From: Rhodobacterales bacterium HKCCSP123
GTDB taxonomy: Bacteria; Pseudomonadota; Alphaproteobacteria; Rhodobacterales; Rhodobacteraceae
Reading direction: 5' to 3'
Assembly: GCA_015689745.1 (NCBI GenBank)
Contig: WVSO01000028.1
Coordinates: 1 to 36,614 of the forward strand
Length of the DNA stretch: 36,614 bases
Shown here: piece by piece, positions 8,097-17,515 of the stretch
Layout of the letters: each line of letters opens with the position of its first letter
How positions within the stretch are numbered: position 1 is the first letter of the stretch
Made by a program: the position numbers and the translations under genes
Notes under the pieces: generated by a model
What the model was told of the DNA's origin: nothing
What the model saw: only the letters and a program-made list of their open reading frames with translations
Database searches by the model: none

Positions 8097-10361
8097 TTAA
8101 CGCCCGCCGCGCCGGGCCGGCGTCTTCTTGCGCAAGGTCGAGCGTTTTCTTGCCGCCTGTCCGGCCTTGCGCCGCATCGGCCCGCCGGACTTGCCGCGCC
8201 CGCGCCGCACCGGGGCTTGCCGCCCGTCGACCTCGACCAGGTCGAGGACAAGGCCGCCGGTGACCGGCACGGCCTCGGCCAGTTTCACGGTCACGCGGTC
8301 GCCGATGCCGATGGTCAGCCCCGACTCGGAGCCCATCAGCGTCTGGCTCTCGGCGTCGAAGTGGAAATACTCGTTCCCGATGGCGCGCATGGGCACAAGG
8401 CCGTCGGCGCCCGTCTCATCGAGTTTCACGAAGGCGCCGAAGCGGGCGATGCCCGAGATGCGGCCGGTGAAGGTGCTCCCCACGCGGTCGGACAGGTAAG
8501 CGGCCAGGTAGCGGTCTGCGGTGTCGCGCTCGGCGGCCATGGACCGGCGCTCGGTCTCGGAGATGTGTTTCGCGGTGGCGTCGAGGCTCTCGATCTCCTC
8601 GAAGGACAGCCCGTCGCGGCCCCAGCCATGGGCCGAGATCAGCGCGCGGTGCACGATCAGGTCGGAATAGCGCCGGATCGGTGAGGTGAAATGGGCGTAG
8701 GCCTTCAGCGCAAGGCCGAAATGGCCGAAGTTTTCCGGGTTGTAATAGGCCTGCTGCATGGAGCGCAGGGTCGACATGTTGATCAGCTCGTCGAACTCGG
8801 TCCCCTCGGCGTCGGCCAGAAGGCGGTTGAGCTGGCTGGTGTGCAGCACCTGCCCCTTGGCGAGCGTGAAGCCCGAGGCGGCGGCGGTCTCGCGCAGGGC
8901 GTCGAGTTTCTCGGGGCTGGGTTCCTCGTGGACACGGAAGAGCAGCGGCTGGCGCTTGGCGATCAGGGTCTCGGCGGCGGCGACATTGGCCAGCACCATG
9001 AATTCTTCTATAAGTTTGTGGGCGTCGAGCCGGTCCTTGAAACCGACCGACAGCACCTCGCCCTCCTCGCTCAGCTCGATCCGCCGTTCGGGCAGGTCGA
9101 GGTCGAGGGGCTGGCGGCGCGTGCGGGCCGCGGCCAGCGCCTCGTAGGCGGCGAAGAGCGGCGCGATGATCGGCTCGAGCAGCGGGCCGGTCTTGTCGTT
9201 CGGGCTGCCGTCCCGGGCGGCCTGCACCTCTTCGTAGTTGAGCGACGCGACGGAGCGCATCAGGCCGCGCACGAAGCTGTGCCCGATCTTGTTGCCCTCG
9301 GCGTCGATGACCATGCGCACCGCAAGGCAGGCGCGCGGCACCCCCTCGTGCAGCGAGCACAGGTCGCCCGACAGCCGGTCGGGAAGCATCGGCACGACGC
9401 GGTCGGGGAAATAGGTGGAGTTGCCGCGCTTCTTCGCCTCGCGGTCGAGCGCGGAACCGGGGCGGACGTAATGGGCGACATCGGCGATGGCGACCCAGAT
9501 GACATGGCCGCCCCTGTTCTTCGGGTCGTCGTCGGCATGGGCGTAGCAGGCATCGTCATGGTCGCGCGCGTCCGACGGGTCGATGGTGACGAGGGGCAGG
9601 TCGCGCAGGTCTTCGCGGCCCTGCAGGCCCGCGGGCTTCGCGGCGTCGGCTTCCTCGATCACGGCATCGGGGAAGGCATCGGGGATGCCGTATTCATGGA
9701 TGGCGATCAGGCTGACGGCGCGCGCCGCCCCGGGATCCCCGAGGCGCGTGACGATGCGCGCGCGGGGCGTGCCCATGCGGGATTTCGGGCCGGCCTGTTC
9801 GGCCTCGACCAGCTCGCCGTCCCTGGCGCCATGGGTGTCGCCGGGGCGGACCTGCCATTCGGTATCGGCGCCCTTGGAGATGGGGAGGATGCGGCCGCCC
9901 TCGGCGCCTGTACGGAAGATGCCCAGAAGGCGGCGCGGGTTGGTGCCGATCTTGCGGATCAGGCGGGCGACATACTGGTGGTCTTCGCCCTGCACCTCCT
10001 GCAGGCGGGCGAGGATGCGGTCGCCCGTGCCGACGGCGGGGTCGGTGGCGCGGGCGCTGAAGAGAATGCGGGGCTCGGGGCCCTCGCCCTGCCATTCGAG
10101 CGGACGGGCGAAGAGATCGCCGAGCTCGTCGGGGGCGAGCACCTGGAGCACCGCGACGGGCGGCAGCCTGTCGGGGTCGCGGTAGGTCTTGCGGCGCTTC
10201 TCGAGATGGCCGTCTTCCTCGAGGTCCTTGAGGATGCGCTTCAGATCGATGCGCGCGGCGCCCTTGATGCCGAAGGCTTTCGCGATGTCGCGCTTCGACG
10301 TCGCGTGGGGGTGTTCGGAAATCCAGGCGAGGATTTCCTCCTTGGTGGGAAGCTTGGCCAT
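8097..10361 (-). CDS. rnr: Ribonuclease R
   Basis: RNase R is a processive 3'-5' exoribonuclease able to degrade structured RNA. The 754-residue product shows the full architecture: an N-terminal winged helix (KRDIAKAFGIKGAARIDLKR), cold-shock domains, the RNB catalytic domain from about residue 240 with the metal-binding Asp cluster DPSDARDHDDACY, the AYAHFTSPIRRYSDLIVHR motif, and a C-terminal S1 domain (STFTGRISGIARFGAFVKL). It ends in a Lys/Arg-rich tail of about 35 residues, common in RNase R. The gene sits between dapE, 142 bp upstream, and the transglycosylase gene, all on the minus strand. Confidence 0.95.
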   Translation of the reverse strand: MAKLPTKEEILAWISEHPHATSKRDIAKAFGIKGAARIDLKRILKDLEEDGHLEKRRKTYRDPDRLPPVAVLQVLAPDELGDLFARPLEWQGEGPEPRILFSARATDPAVGTGDRILARLQEVQGEDHQYVARLIRKIGTNPRRLLGIFRTGAEGGRILPISKGADTEWQVRPGDTHGARDGELVEAEQAGPKSRMGTPRARIVTRLGDPGAARAVSLIAIHEYGIPDAFPDAVIEEADAAKPAGLQGREDLRDLPLVTIDPSDARDHDDACYAHADDDPKNRGGHVIWVAIADVAHYVRPGSALDREAKKRGNSTYFPDRVVPMLPDRLSGDLCSLHEGVPRACLAVRMVIDAEGNKIGHSFVRGLMRSVASLNYEEVQAARDGSPNDKTGPLLEPIIAPLFAAYEALAAARTRRQPLDLDLPERRIELSEEGEVLSVGFKDRLDAHKLIEEFMVLANVAAAETLIAKRQPLLFRVHEEPSPEKLDALRETAAASGFTLAKGQVLHTSQLNRLLADAEGTEFDELINMSTLRSMQQAYYNPENFGHFGLALKAYAHFTSPIRRYSDLIVHRALISAHGWGRDGLSFEEIESLDATAKHISETERRSMAAERDTADRYLAAYLSDRVGSTFTGRISGIARFGAFVKLDETGADGLVPMRAIGNEYFHFDAESQTLMGSESGLTIGIGDRVTVKLAEAVPVTGGLVLDLVEVDGRQAPVRRGRGKSGGPMRRKAGQAARKRSTLRKKTPARRGGR

Positions 10362-10431
10362 GGAACCGGCGTAGCATGGCCCGGTGGGGCCGTCATGCGG
10401 GAATTGGAGGACCTTGGCGCGGGTGGAGACT

Positions 10432-10470
10432 GCGGGAGCCTCCGGCGGGGATATTTATGAAACGGAGAAG
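10432..10470. repeat. CCTCCGGCGGGGATATTT-type intergenic element
   Basis: In the dapE-rnr gap there is GCGGGAGCCTCCGGCGGGGA followed by an AT-rich ATATTTATGAAACGGAGAAG. From memory, very similar CCTCCGGCGGGGATATTT...GAAG blocks recur between genes in Rhodobacter and Roseobacter chromosomes. The CTCC/GGGG core can form a short stem followed by T-rich sequence on the plus strand. Only one copy is present in this window, so repeat status rests on recall. Confidence 0.4.
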
Positions 10471-10503
10471 CGGGGGCGGGGGCGCGTTAACCTTGATGGG
10501 GGG

Positions 10504-11655
10504 TTAATCGGCGGGGGTGAAGTAGTCGCGCAGCATGCGGGCGTAGATGCGCTTGAGGTCGTGGATGTCCTGGATGAGGACACGTTCGTCGACTTCGTGC
10601 ATGCGGTGGCCGACAAGGCCGAATTCCACGACCGCGCAATGATCCTTGACGAAGCGCGCGTCGGACGTGCCGCCCGTGGTCGAGAGAACGGGGGACTGGT
10701 TGGTTTCCTGCCCGATGGCGCGGGAGACCAGCGCCGAGAGATCGCCGGGCGGGGTGAGGAAGGCCTCGCCCGAGACCTGGGCGGTCATCTCGATCCGGGT
10801 GCCGGTTTCCCCGGCGACGCGGTCGGCTTCGGCCCTCAGCCAGTCGGTGAGCGTGGCGCCGGTATGACGGTCGTTGAAGCGCAGGTTCACCGTCATCCGG
10901 GTGCGCGCCGGGATGACGTTGGAGGCCGGGTTGCCCGTGTCGATCGTGGTGACCGACAGGGTGGAGGGGTCGAAATGGTCGGTGCCCTCGTCGAGGGTAT
11001 GGCACGACAGCCGATGCGCCAGCAGCGCCACCGCCGGCATCGGGTTCAGTGCCTTGTGCAGGTAGGCGGAATGGCCCTGCTTGCCGATCACCTCGAAATG
11101 TGCCGTCATCGAGCCGCGCCGGCCGATCTTCACCATGTCGCCGATGGTCTCGACCGAGGTCGGTTCGCCGACGATGCAGATGTCCATGCGCTCGCCCGCC
11201 TTCTCCATCCAGTCGAGGATCGCGATGGTTCCGTCGCGGCCCGGCCCCTCCTCGTCGCCGGTGATGGCGATGAGGATCGCGCCCTCGGGGGGTGTGTCGG
11301 TGACGAAATCCATCGCTGCGGCGACGAAGGCGGCGACGCCCGATTTCATGTCCGTCGCCCCGCGCCCGTAGAGCCAGCCATCGTCTTCCTGCGCGGAGAA
11401 GGGCGGGTGGGTCCACGCACCTTCGTCCCCCACGGGCACGACATCGGTGTGGCCGTTGAAGCCGAAGCTTTTCGCCGCGCCCTTCGCGCCCCAGCGGGCG
11501 AAGAGGTTGGGCGTTCCGTTCCGGTCGACGCGGGTGCATGCGAAGCCCGCGCCCTCGAGCATCCCCTGCAACATCTGCAGCGCGCCTCCTTCCTCGGGGG
11601 TGACCGATGGGCAGCGGACGAGATCGGCGGTGAGGCGGGCGGGGTCAATGGGCAT
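10504..11655 (-). CDS. dapE: Succinyl-diaminopimelate desuccinylase DapE
   Basis: DapE hydrolyses N-succinyl-LL-2,6-diaminopimelate to LL-DAP and succinate; it is a cytoplasmic di-zinc M20 enzyme. The product is 383 residues. Metal and catalytic motifs are visible: [15 protein letters not shown] (His ligand and catalytic Asp), [24 protein letters not shown] (catalytic Glu-Glu) and the C-terminal [12 protein letters not shown]. The dimerisation domain lies in the middle (about residues 180-295). ATG 11655 is preceded by GAAGGAG at good spacing; the frame is open upstream to 11907, but that part reads as non-coding. It diverges from the Hint gene pair across 263 bp. Confidence 0.95.
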   Translation of the reverse strand: MPIDPARLTADLVRCPSVTPEEGGALQMLQGMLEGAGFACTRVDRNGTPNLFARWGAKGAAKSFGFNGHTDVVPVGDEGAWTHPPFSAQEDDGWLYGRGATDMKSGVAAFVAAAMDFVTDTPPEGAILIAITGDEEGPGRDGTIAILDWMEKAGERMDICIVGEPTSVETIGDMVKIGRRGSMTAHFEVIGKQGHSAYLHKALNPMPAVALLAHRLSCHTLDEGTDHFDPSTLSVTTIDTGNPASNVIPARTRMTVNLRFNDRHTGATLTDWLRAEADRVAGETGTRIEMTAQVSGEAFLTPPGDLSALVSRAIGQETNQSPVLSTTGGTSDARFVKDHCAVVEFGLVGHRMHEVDERVLIQDIHDLKRIYARMLRDYFTPAD

Positions 11656-11918
11656 GGCGCGGGCTCCTTCGGGATATGCCCTTGGGTATAACTGTGGCGA
11701 GGAAGGCACAACCGACCCGGTCAGGGGAGGAAACCTTACCAAAGTGTGAATGCCTGGCCGGGGACGTGCTAAGGTCCGGGTATAAAGAGCAAAAAAATAC
11801 GCCGGGGCAGGCAGCGGCACAGACCGCATCGGAGGATCGAGGCAGGGCGCGGGCAAATCCGTCGCCTGCATGGTTCCGACAGACCCGACCCCCGGCCGCA
11901 GAGGCATGGTAGGTGGTG

Positions 11919-13502
11919 ATGGCGACCGGGCAGGAGCTCGAGATCGACCGCAGCGCGTCGGCGTTGGAGATGGCGGAGACCATCTTCGGCGACGGAGTCA
12001 CGGTGATCGGTGCAAGTTACGAGGGCGACAACCGTTCTTCGGGAATATTCACGAACGGCGAGAGCATATCGCCGGGGGTCACGCCATCGGACAGCGGCGT
12101 GATCCTGACGACGGGGCATGTGAACAATTTCACCCAGGCCTCGGGCGATCCGAACGTCAGCACGGGCATCACCTTCAATTCGAACGGCGCGGACAACGAT
12201 CCGGTCTTCGACGACATCATCAGCACCCCGACCTTTGATGCGGCGGTGCTCGAGGCGCAATTCATCCCGACGACGGATTTCATCTCGATCCGGTTCGTCT
12301 TCGCCTCGGAAGAATATCCTGAATTCACCGGTTCGATCTACAACGACGCCTTCGGCATCTGGATCAACGGCAGCCTCGTCACCTCGCCCCTGTTGGACGT
12401 CACCCAGATCAACTCGGTCAACCAGAGCCAGAACGCGACGCTCTTCGTGAACAACACGGGCGACGACTACAACACCGAGATGGACGGGTTCACCGTGACA
12501 CTGTCGGTGCTGATCCCGGTCAACATCGGGGTGGTCAACACGCTGACGCTGGGCATCTCGGACGTGGGCGACAGCTCTTTTGACAGTGCCGTGCTGATCG
12601 CCGCGAACTCGGTGCAGGGTGCCTTCCTCGCCCAGGATGACACCGTCACGCTGAACGAACAGCAGGTTGCGGCGATCGACGTGCTGGCCAATGACGGAAA
12701 CGGGGTCGGCCTGTCGGTGGTGACCCACGTCAACGGTGTCCCGATCGCCACGGGCGGAACCGTGATGCTCGCGAGCGGGCACCAGATCACGCTTCTGGCC
12801 GATGGCACCCTGCAGGTTGCGCCGCCTGCCGGGCTGACGGGGCTGACCGCGCCGCTCACGACGAACTTCACCTATACGGCGGAGAACGGCGCCGGCATCA
12901 GCGACACGGCCTTCGTGAGCGTCACGACCGTGCCCTGCTTCACCCTGGGCACGCTGATCCGGACGGCGGCGGGAGAGGTGCCGATCGAGCGGCTCAAGCT
13001 CGGCGACCTGGTCGAGACACGGGACAACGGGATGCAGCCCCTGCGCTGGATCGGACACCGCAGGGTGGCGGCCGAAGGGCGCTTCGCGCCGATCGTCATC
13101 GAGGCGGGCACCTTCGGGTATCACCGGCGCCTCGTCGTTTCGCCGCAGCACCGCATCCTGTTGACGCACTGGATGGCGGAACTGATGTTCGGCGAGGACG
13201 AGGTGCTGATTGCGGCCAAGGACCTGGTCAACGGCTGCTCGGTCCGCGTGCTGGAGGGGGGAGAGGTGACCTATGTTCACCTGCTCTTCGACCGGCACGA
13301 GATCATCTATTCCGAGGGCATGGCGACCGAGAGTTTCCTGCCCGGGCCGCATATCCTCTCGGTGCTGGAGGGCGAGGCACAGGCCGAGGTACTCGGGCTG
13401 TTTCCCCGGATCGACCCCGGGACGCGGGAGGGCTACGGCGCGTCGGCCCGGAGCGGGCTGCGGTCCATCGAAGCCCGCGTCCTCCTGTCAGGTGCGGCAT
13501 GA
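11919..13502 (+). CDS. Choice-of-anchor L and Hint domain protein
   Basis: This 527-residue protein has three parts. Residues 10-235 match the choice-of-anchor L domain ([20 protein letters not shown] followed by FGIWING). Residues 240-335 look like a VCBS/cadherin-type beta repeat ([18 protein letters not shown]). From Cys340 there is a Hint_2 (hedgehog/intein-type) domain: [40 protein letters not shown] and [13 protein letters not shown], with His411 in the block-B-like position. Family knowledge suggests autoprocessing at the Cys and a cell-surface or secreted fate. There is no Sec signal peptide and no RTX repeat, so the export route is unclear. Start ATG 11919 has GGTAGG upstream; GTG codons at 11913 and 11916 are alternatives. 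The stop overlaps the next Hint gene by 4 bp. Confidence 0.8.
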   Translation: MATGQELEIDRSASALEMAETIFGDGVTVIGASYEGDNRSSGIFTNGESISPGVTPSDSGVILTTGHVNNFTQASGDPNVSTGITFNSNGADNDPVFDDIISTPTFDAAVLEAQFIPTTDFISIRFVFASEEYPEFTGSIYNDAFGIWINGSLVTSPLLDVTQINSVNQSQNATLFVNNTGDDYNTEMDGFTVTLSVLIPVNIGVVNTLTLGISDVGDSSFDSAVLIAANSVQGAFLAQDDTVTLNEQQVAAIDVLANDGNGVGLSVVTHVNGVPIATGGTVMLASGHQITLLADGTLQVAPPAGLTGLTAPLTTNFTYTAENGAGISDTAFVSVTTVPCFTLGTLIRTAAGEVPIERLKLGDLVETRDNGMQPLRWIGHRRVAAEGRFAPIVIEAGTFGYHRRLVVSPQHRILLTHWMAELMFGEDEVLIAAKDLVNGCSVRVLEGGEVTYVHLLFDRHEIIYSEGMATESFLPGPHILSVLEGEAQAEVLGLFPRIDPGTREGYGASARSGLRSIEARVLLSGAA

Positions 13503-14593
13503 GTCCGGTCGCGGCGAATGCGGTCCAGACGGCCTGGCCGCCGCAGGTCGAGGTCATGGCCACCAGCCGCTGGGCGGGGATCTGGGCCTCTGGCGCGAGC
13601 CTTGTGAAACCGGCGGCGCGGGTCGATGCGCGGCCGCTGGCGGCCATGACGCTCTGTCTCGAGGTCACGTTGCCGCCGATCGGCCGCCGCAAGGCGGTGC
13701 GCCTGTGGCAGGGCTCGGCGCCGCCGGAAGTCGCGGTGGCCTTCTATGCCGTGGCCGATGGCCGTCTGCGGCTCATCCATGGCGATGTCGACATCGTCAC
13801 GCCACCCGATTTCGTTCGTGCCGGTGAAACGGTTTCGCTGCGCTATTGTGCCTGCGCGAGAGGGCGGAGCGATGTGGTCGACATCCTGAACCACGACCGC
13901 ATGATCCGGCTCCGTCAGCGGACCGGCGTCGCGCGGGCCGCGCGGCTCGACGAGGCATTGCCGCGTGATCCGCGGTTCCTGTCGGTCTGTCATGTCGCGG
14001 CGGTTGCGGGCTTCGGTCTGAGGGCCGCGGACCTGCCCGCGGTCTCGGCGGGTACGCAACTGATGACCGATGCAGGGCCCCGTCCGGTCGAGCAGCTGGC
14101 TGCGGGTGACATGCTGACCACCGTCACGGGCGAACGGCGGCAGCTTCGCTGGATCGAGCGGCGACCGCGCCTCTGTCTTGGCCGGTTCGCCCCGGTTCGG
14201 CTGCGGGCCCCCTATTTCGGGCTGGAACGCGACCTGTTCCTCAGTCCCGAGACCCGCATCATGCGAGACGGTCCGGCGGTGGAGTACCTGTTCGGGACGG
14301 AGCGCGTTCTCGTGCGGGCCGGCGACCTGCTGGCCAGTCCCGGCGCGTTGCGCGACCATCGCCTGCCGGTGCGGGATTTCTTTCACCTGATGCTCGACGA
14401 TCATGCCTGCATCGCGGTGGATCGCTGCGGTGTCGAGACGGCGCTCCTGTCCGATGTCCTGGCGGCCGAGGACGGTGCGGGCGGGCACAACATCGCGCCG
14501 GTGGATCGCACGCCATGCCTTCCCGTGCTCGATCGCTCTGCCGCGCAGGCGTTGGTTGCGGCCAGTGCGCGGGGAAGGCGTGGCGCGGGCTGA
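13499..14593 (+). CDS. Hint-domain protein with degenerate catalytic residues
   Basis: The 364-residue product starts in an ATGA overlap with the preceding Hint gene, so the two are translationally coupled. Residues 1-140 are probably a beta-rich domain that I do not recognise. Residues 180-310 align with the Hint_2 domain of the upstream protein: PAVSAGTQLMTDAGPRPVEQ against [20 protein letters not shown], then LAAGDMLTTVTGERRQLRWI and LFLSPETRIM. In this alignment the nucleophilic Cys is Ala181 and the expected His is Thr252. The Hint fold seems kept but self-cleavage lost; Ser184 nearby is the only alternative nucleophile. A partner or regulatory role for the upstream protein is inference. 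Confidence 0.7.
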   Translation: MSPVAANAVQTAWPPQVEVMATSRWAGIWASGASLVKPAARVDARPLAAMTLCLEVTLPPIGRRKAVRLWQGSAPPEVAVAFYAVADGRLRLIHGDVDIVTPPDFVRAGETVSLRYCACARGRSDVVDILNHDRMIRLRQRTGVARAARLDEALPRDPRFLSVCHVAAVAGFGLRAADLPAVSAGTQLMTDAGPRPVEQLAAGDMLTTVTGERRQLRWIERRPRLCLGRFAPVRLRAPYFGLERDLFLSPETRIMRDGPAVEYLFGTERVLVRAGDLLASPGALRDHRLPVRDFFHLMLDDHACIAVDRCGVETALLSDVLAAEDGAGGHNIAPVDRTPCLPVLDRSAAQALVAASARGRRGAG

Positions 14594-14606
14594 GCCGCGG
14601 GTGCCG

Positions 14607-14939
14607 TCAGTCGTAGAAGGGCGTAATCTGCGCGACGATCACGGCGTTCTCATCGGCGGCGCGCTGCATCAGCGCGGCCTCCTCCTCGTCGATGTCCTCG
14701 CCGGCTTCTTCGCGCTCGGTGCGGGTGCCGTGGCCGGTGACGTCGAGCGGTGCGAGGTCGGCCTGCTTCAGGATCGCCACGGTTTCGCGCACCGCCTCGG
14801 CCTCGTCCACGCCCGCGGCGTAGCACAGGAGGGCCGCGCCGGTGGCCTTGTCCGGCAGCCCGTCGCCGGACTTGCGCCCGACCTCGACGATCAGCGTGTA
14901 GACGTCCTGTGTGCGGCGGGGTTTTCGATCGTCTGTCAT
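14607..14939 (-). CDS. Small conserved acidic protein of unknown function
   Basis: The 110-residue product begins MTDDRKPRRTQDVYTLIVEV and contains CYAAGVDEAEAVRETVAIL and an acidic C-terminal half (REEAGEDIDEEEAALMQRA, then ENAVIVAQITPFYD). There is no signal peptide or membrane segment, and I recognise no named domain. A similar protein appears, from memory, in other Rhodobacterales. It converges with the Hint pair, 13 bp apart, and diverges from the Crp/Fnr gene across 96 bp. Codon use matches its neighbours, which supports a real gene. Confidence 0.7.
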   Translation of the reverse strand: MTDDRKPRRTQDVYTLIVEVGRKSGDGLPDKATGAALLCYAAGVDEAEAVRETVAILKQADLAPLDVTGHGTRTEREEAGEDIDEEEAALMQRAADENAVIVAQITPFYD

Positions 14940-15035
14940 GGCGCGGGTCTGCGCCGGAACGGCGGTTTCGTCAATCCCGGTTGACCGGACTTGCCCGCGC
15001 GGGACAGTGTCATCCTCGATGACCGGAGCCCGTCC

Positions 15036-15623
15036 ATGATCCGACGTTTTGCCGCCCGCGCGGGCGATGTGCTCTTCCAGCCGGGCAGCGCCTGCCCTGG
15101 CTTCCTGGTGCTCGACAAGGGCACGATCCGGGTGACGCTGACCGCGGCCAACGGACGGGAGGTGGTGCTGTACCGCGTGACCGCAGGGACGGTCTGCCTG
15201 CAGACCTTCACCTGCCTCGTCGAGGACCGGCACTACAGCGCCGAGGGCGTGGTCGAGGAGGATGTGGAGGGGGAGTTGATCCCCGCCGGGGATTTCCGCC
15301 GGAGGCTGGCCGAGGATGACGGGTTCCGCGTGCTGGTCTTCGACGGCGTCGCGCAGCGCTTCACCGAGTATCAGCGCCTGGTCGAGGAGGTCGCGCTGAC
15401 CGGGTTCGACGCGCGGCTCGCCCGCGTGCTGATGCGGCTCGAGACCGGCGGATTCGTCGCCGCGACCCATTCGGCGCTTGCCGCCGAGACTGCATCGGGC
15501 CGTGCCTTTGTCAGCCGGAGGCTGGCCGAGTTCGCGCGCGGCGGCGTCGTGGCGCAGGAAAAGGGCGGGGTGCGGATCACCGACCGTGCGGCGCTGGAAC
15601 GGATTGCCGCAGATACGCGGTGA
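15036..15623 (+). CDS. Crp/Fnr family transcriptional regulator
   Basis: This 195-residue regulator has an N-terminal cNMP-binding-like jelly roll (about residues 8-110) and a C-terminal Crp-type winged helix (ETASGRAFVSRRLAEFARGG). It lacks the four-Cys cluster of FNR. It has Cys54 and Cys60 (VCLQTFTCLV), a CX5C pair just before HYSAEGV, so thiol sensing is possible. ATG 15036 is preferred; a GTG-initiated extension to 14991 has no clear support. A YgaP-like membrane protein follows 69 bp downstream and is a likely target. The regulated signal is unknown; sulfide or persulfide is an inference from that neighbour. Confidence 0.85.
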   Translation: MIRRFAARAGDVLFQPGSACPGFLVLDKGTIRVTLTAANGREVVLYRVTAGTVCLQTFTCLVEDRHYSAEGVVEEDVEGELIPAGDFRRRLAEDDGFRVLVFDGVAQRFTEYQRLVEEVALTGFDARLARVLMRLETGGFVAATHSALAAETASGRAFVSRRLAEFARGGVVAQEKGGVRITDRAALERIAADTR

Positions 15624-15655
15624 CAGAGTCACCGTCGCGACTCGGGCTCCTGCGC

Positions 15656-15670
15656 TATGGTGTTCCCATA
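15656..15670. promoter_or_regulatory. Inverted repeat between the Crp/Fnr and YgaP-like genes
   Basis: TATGG-TGTTC-CCATA is a perfect 5-bp inverted repeat with a 5-base centre, 23 bp before the start of the YgaP-like gene. It is a candidate operator for the adjacent regulator, although it does not match the FNR or CRP consensus. Confidence 0.3.
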
Positions 15671-15692
15671 AGTTCAGGAAAGGAGGCGCATC

Positions 15693-15884
15693 ATGCCCCG
15701 CAACGAAGGCACCATCGACCGCGCGCTGCGCATCATCCTCGGTCTCGCGCTTCTGGCGCTCGTGTTTGTCGGCCCGCAGACCCCGTGGGGTTGGGTCGGC
15801 CTTGTGCCGCTGGCCACCGGCCTCGTGGGCTTCTGCCCGCTCTATCGCCTGCTCGGGATCAATACCTGCGCACTGAAATCCTGA
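15693..15884 (+). CDS. YgaP-like transmembrane domain protein (DUF2892)
   Basis: The 63-residue protein has two hydrophobic helices (RIILGLALLALVFVG and WVGLVPLATGLVGFC) and the family's C-terminal CPLYRLLGINTC with two conserved cysteines. It equals the membrane part of YgaP without the rhodanese domain. A strong AGGAGG precedes the ATG. Genes of this type often sit with sulfur or rhodanese genes; here the partner is a Crp/Fnr regulator. The function is unknown. Confidence 0.85.
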   Translation: MPRNEGTIDRALRIILGLALLALVFVGPQTPWGWVGLVPLATGLVGFCPLYRLLGINTCALKS

Positions 15885-15929
15885 GACAGGCGCCGCCCCT
15901 GCCCGCATGCCGGGCGGGGGCGCATTGCC

Positions 15930-16598
15930 TCAGCCGCCGCCGTCGGCAAAGGGTGCCGCCTCGCCCCACAGATCGCGCACCCGGGCGTCGCGCCCGCAGG
16001 CTTGACGGTAGAGGTCATAGGCCACGGATTTCCGCCGTGGGCCGAACCGCGTCAGGATGATGTCGTCGGACCGGTGATAATCCTGGTGATAGTCTTCCGC
16101 CGGATAGAAGGGCGCCGCGTCGCGCACCGGCGTCACCACGGCCCGGCCAAGGGTGCGCTCGGCCTCGGCGATGGCGGCCTCGGCGATGCGCCGTGCCTCG
16201 GGACCGTCGACGAAGATCGCCGTGGCGTAGCTGGGACCGCGGTCGCAGAACTGACCGCCCGCGTCGGTCGGATCGACCGAGCGCAGGAACAGGTGCAGAA
16301 GCTGCGCATAGGGCAGGCGTTCGGCGTCATAGGTGATCTCGACCACCTCGAGGTGCCCGGTGCCGCCCGCGACGACCTGCCGGTAGCTCGGGTTCGGAAC
16401 CGTGCCGCCGGCAAAACCCGAGACGACATCGATCACGCCCTCCACCCGCTCGAAATCGGCTTCGACGCACCAGAAGCATCCGCCCGCGACGACGGCCGTG
16501 CGGATCTCCTGGGCATGGGCGCGACCGTGCTGGAGCAGAAGCGCCAGGGCGATGGCCGCGGTAAGCGTGATGGTCTTCCATGTCTGGGCGGGGCGCAT
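15930..16598 (-). CDS. msrA: Peptide methionine (S)-S-oxide reductase MsrA, exported form
   Basis: MsrA reduces methionine S-sulfoxide in proteins. The 222-residue product has a clear Sec signal peptide ([21 protein letters not shown]) before the catalytic domain, so it should act in the periplasm. The catalytic motif is [17 protein letters not shown], followed by [16 protein letters not shown] and YHQDYH. A Cys near the C terminus (YRQACGRD) could be the resolving residue. The start at 16598 is set by GGAGGAGGG upstream. It needs a periplasmic reductant; the CcdA/thioredoxin pair at 22-23 kb is one candidate, by inference. No MsrB domain is fused. Confidence 0.93.
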   Translation of the reverse strand: MRPAQTWKTITLTAAIALALLLQHGRAHAQEIRTAVVAGGCFWCVEADFERVEGVIDVVSGFAGGTVPNPSYRQVVAGGTGHLEVVEITYDAERLPYAQLLHLFLRSVDPTDAGGQFCDRGPSYATAIFVDGPEARRIAEAAIAEAERTLGRAVVTPVRDAAPFYPAEDYHQDYHRSDDIILTRFGPRRKSVAYDLYRQACGRDARVRDLWGEAAPFADGGG

Positions 16599-16742
16599 GA
16601 TCCCTCCTCCGGCTTCGGGCGGGACCAGTGCACCGTGACCGCGGCCGGTCCGCAACGCACGGCTGCGTGACCTCACGCCGACGTGACCCCTTGCGGTTGC
16701 GCCTGCGTCATGTCGAATGACCCGGGCAAGACGGAGGGGATC

Positions 16743-17453
16743 ATGGTCAAGCTCGCGATGTGGTCGGGGCCGCGCAACCTGTCGACGGCGATGATGTACG
16801 CCTTCGCCGCGCGCGGCGACTGCGCCGTCTGGGACGAGCCGTTCTACGCCGCCTATCTTGCCGCCACCGGTGCCGATCACCCGATGCGCGAGGCGATCCT
16901 TGCCGCCGGTGAGACCGACCCCGCCCGTGTCGCCGCCACCTGCGCCGGCCCGGTGCCGGAGGGGGCCGCGCATTGGTACATGAAGCACATGCCGCATCAC
17001 ATGGTTGACGGGTTCCCGCTGGACTGGGCCGGGGGATGCGTCAACGTCCACCTGATCCGCCACCCCGCCCGCGTCATCGCCAGCTACGCCGAGAAGCGGG
17101 GCGAGATGACGCTGGAGGATATCGGCTTCGCGCTGCAGCTGCGTCTCTGGCAGGCGCTGCCGGGGCCGGTGATCGACAGCGCGGATATCCGGGCCGGCCC
17201 GGCGCGCGCGCTGGCGCGGCTCTGTGCCGAGGTGGGGATGCCCTGGACCGAGGCCATGCTGTCATGGCCCGAGGGGCCGAAGCCCTACGATGGCGCATGG
17301 GCACCGCATTGGTACAACGCGGTTCACCGGTCCACGGGCTTCGCAGGCCCCGAGGGGCCGCTGCCAGAGGTGCCGGAGGAGCGGCGTGCGCTGCTCGACG
17401 CCGCCTTGCCGCTCTACGAGGCGATGCAGGCCGAGGCGCTTCGCTTCGACTGA
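16743..17453 (+). CDS. Sulfotransferase-like P-loop protein
   Basis: The 236-residue protein opens with [20 protein letters not shown], the 5'-phosphosulfate-binding loop of the bacterial sulfotransferase-like family. A second motif, [20 protein letters not shown], resembles the 3'-phosphate-binding region. The substrate is unknown. A well-placed GGAGGGG precedes ATG 16743; an extension to 16683 is not supported. It diverges from msrA across 144 bp. The adenine deaminase gene follows after 62 bp, so it may be the first gene of an operon with ade and amn, without an obvious functional link. Confidence 0.8.
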   Translation: MVKLAMWSGPRNLSTAMMYAFAARGDCAVWDEPFYAAYLAATGADHPMREAILAAGETDPARVAATCAGPVPEGAAHWYMKHMPHHMVDGFPLDWAGGCVNVHLIRHPARVIASYAEKRGEMTLEDIGFALQLRLWQALPGPVIDSADIRAGPARALARLCAEVGMPWTEAMLSWPEGPKPYDGAWAPHWYNAVHRSTGFAGPEGPLPEVPEERRALLDAALPLYEAMQAEALRFD

Positions 17454-17515
17454 CGTCGGGGCGGCGTGACCGACGCGTCACTTGCAGGGCGCTTGGCGAT
17501 GCGAGACAGTGGGAC

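Noticed and set aside
11781-11786. TATAAA as a -10 element for the Hint gene pair
   Set aside because: No -35-like hexamer lies 16-18 bases upstream, so it is noted only as an AT-rich patch in the 263-bp divergent gap.
14977-14988. CCGGTTGACCGG near-palindrome upstream of the Crp/Fnr gene, with TTGACC as a possible -35 element
   Set aside because: No -10 element lies at proper spacing, and a 12-base GC-rich palindrome is expected by chance in this DNA.
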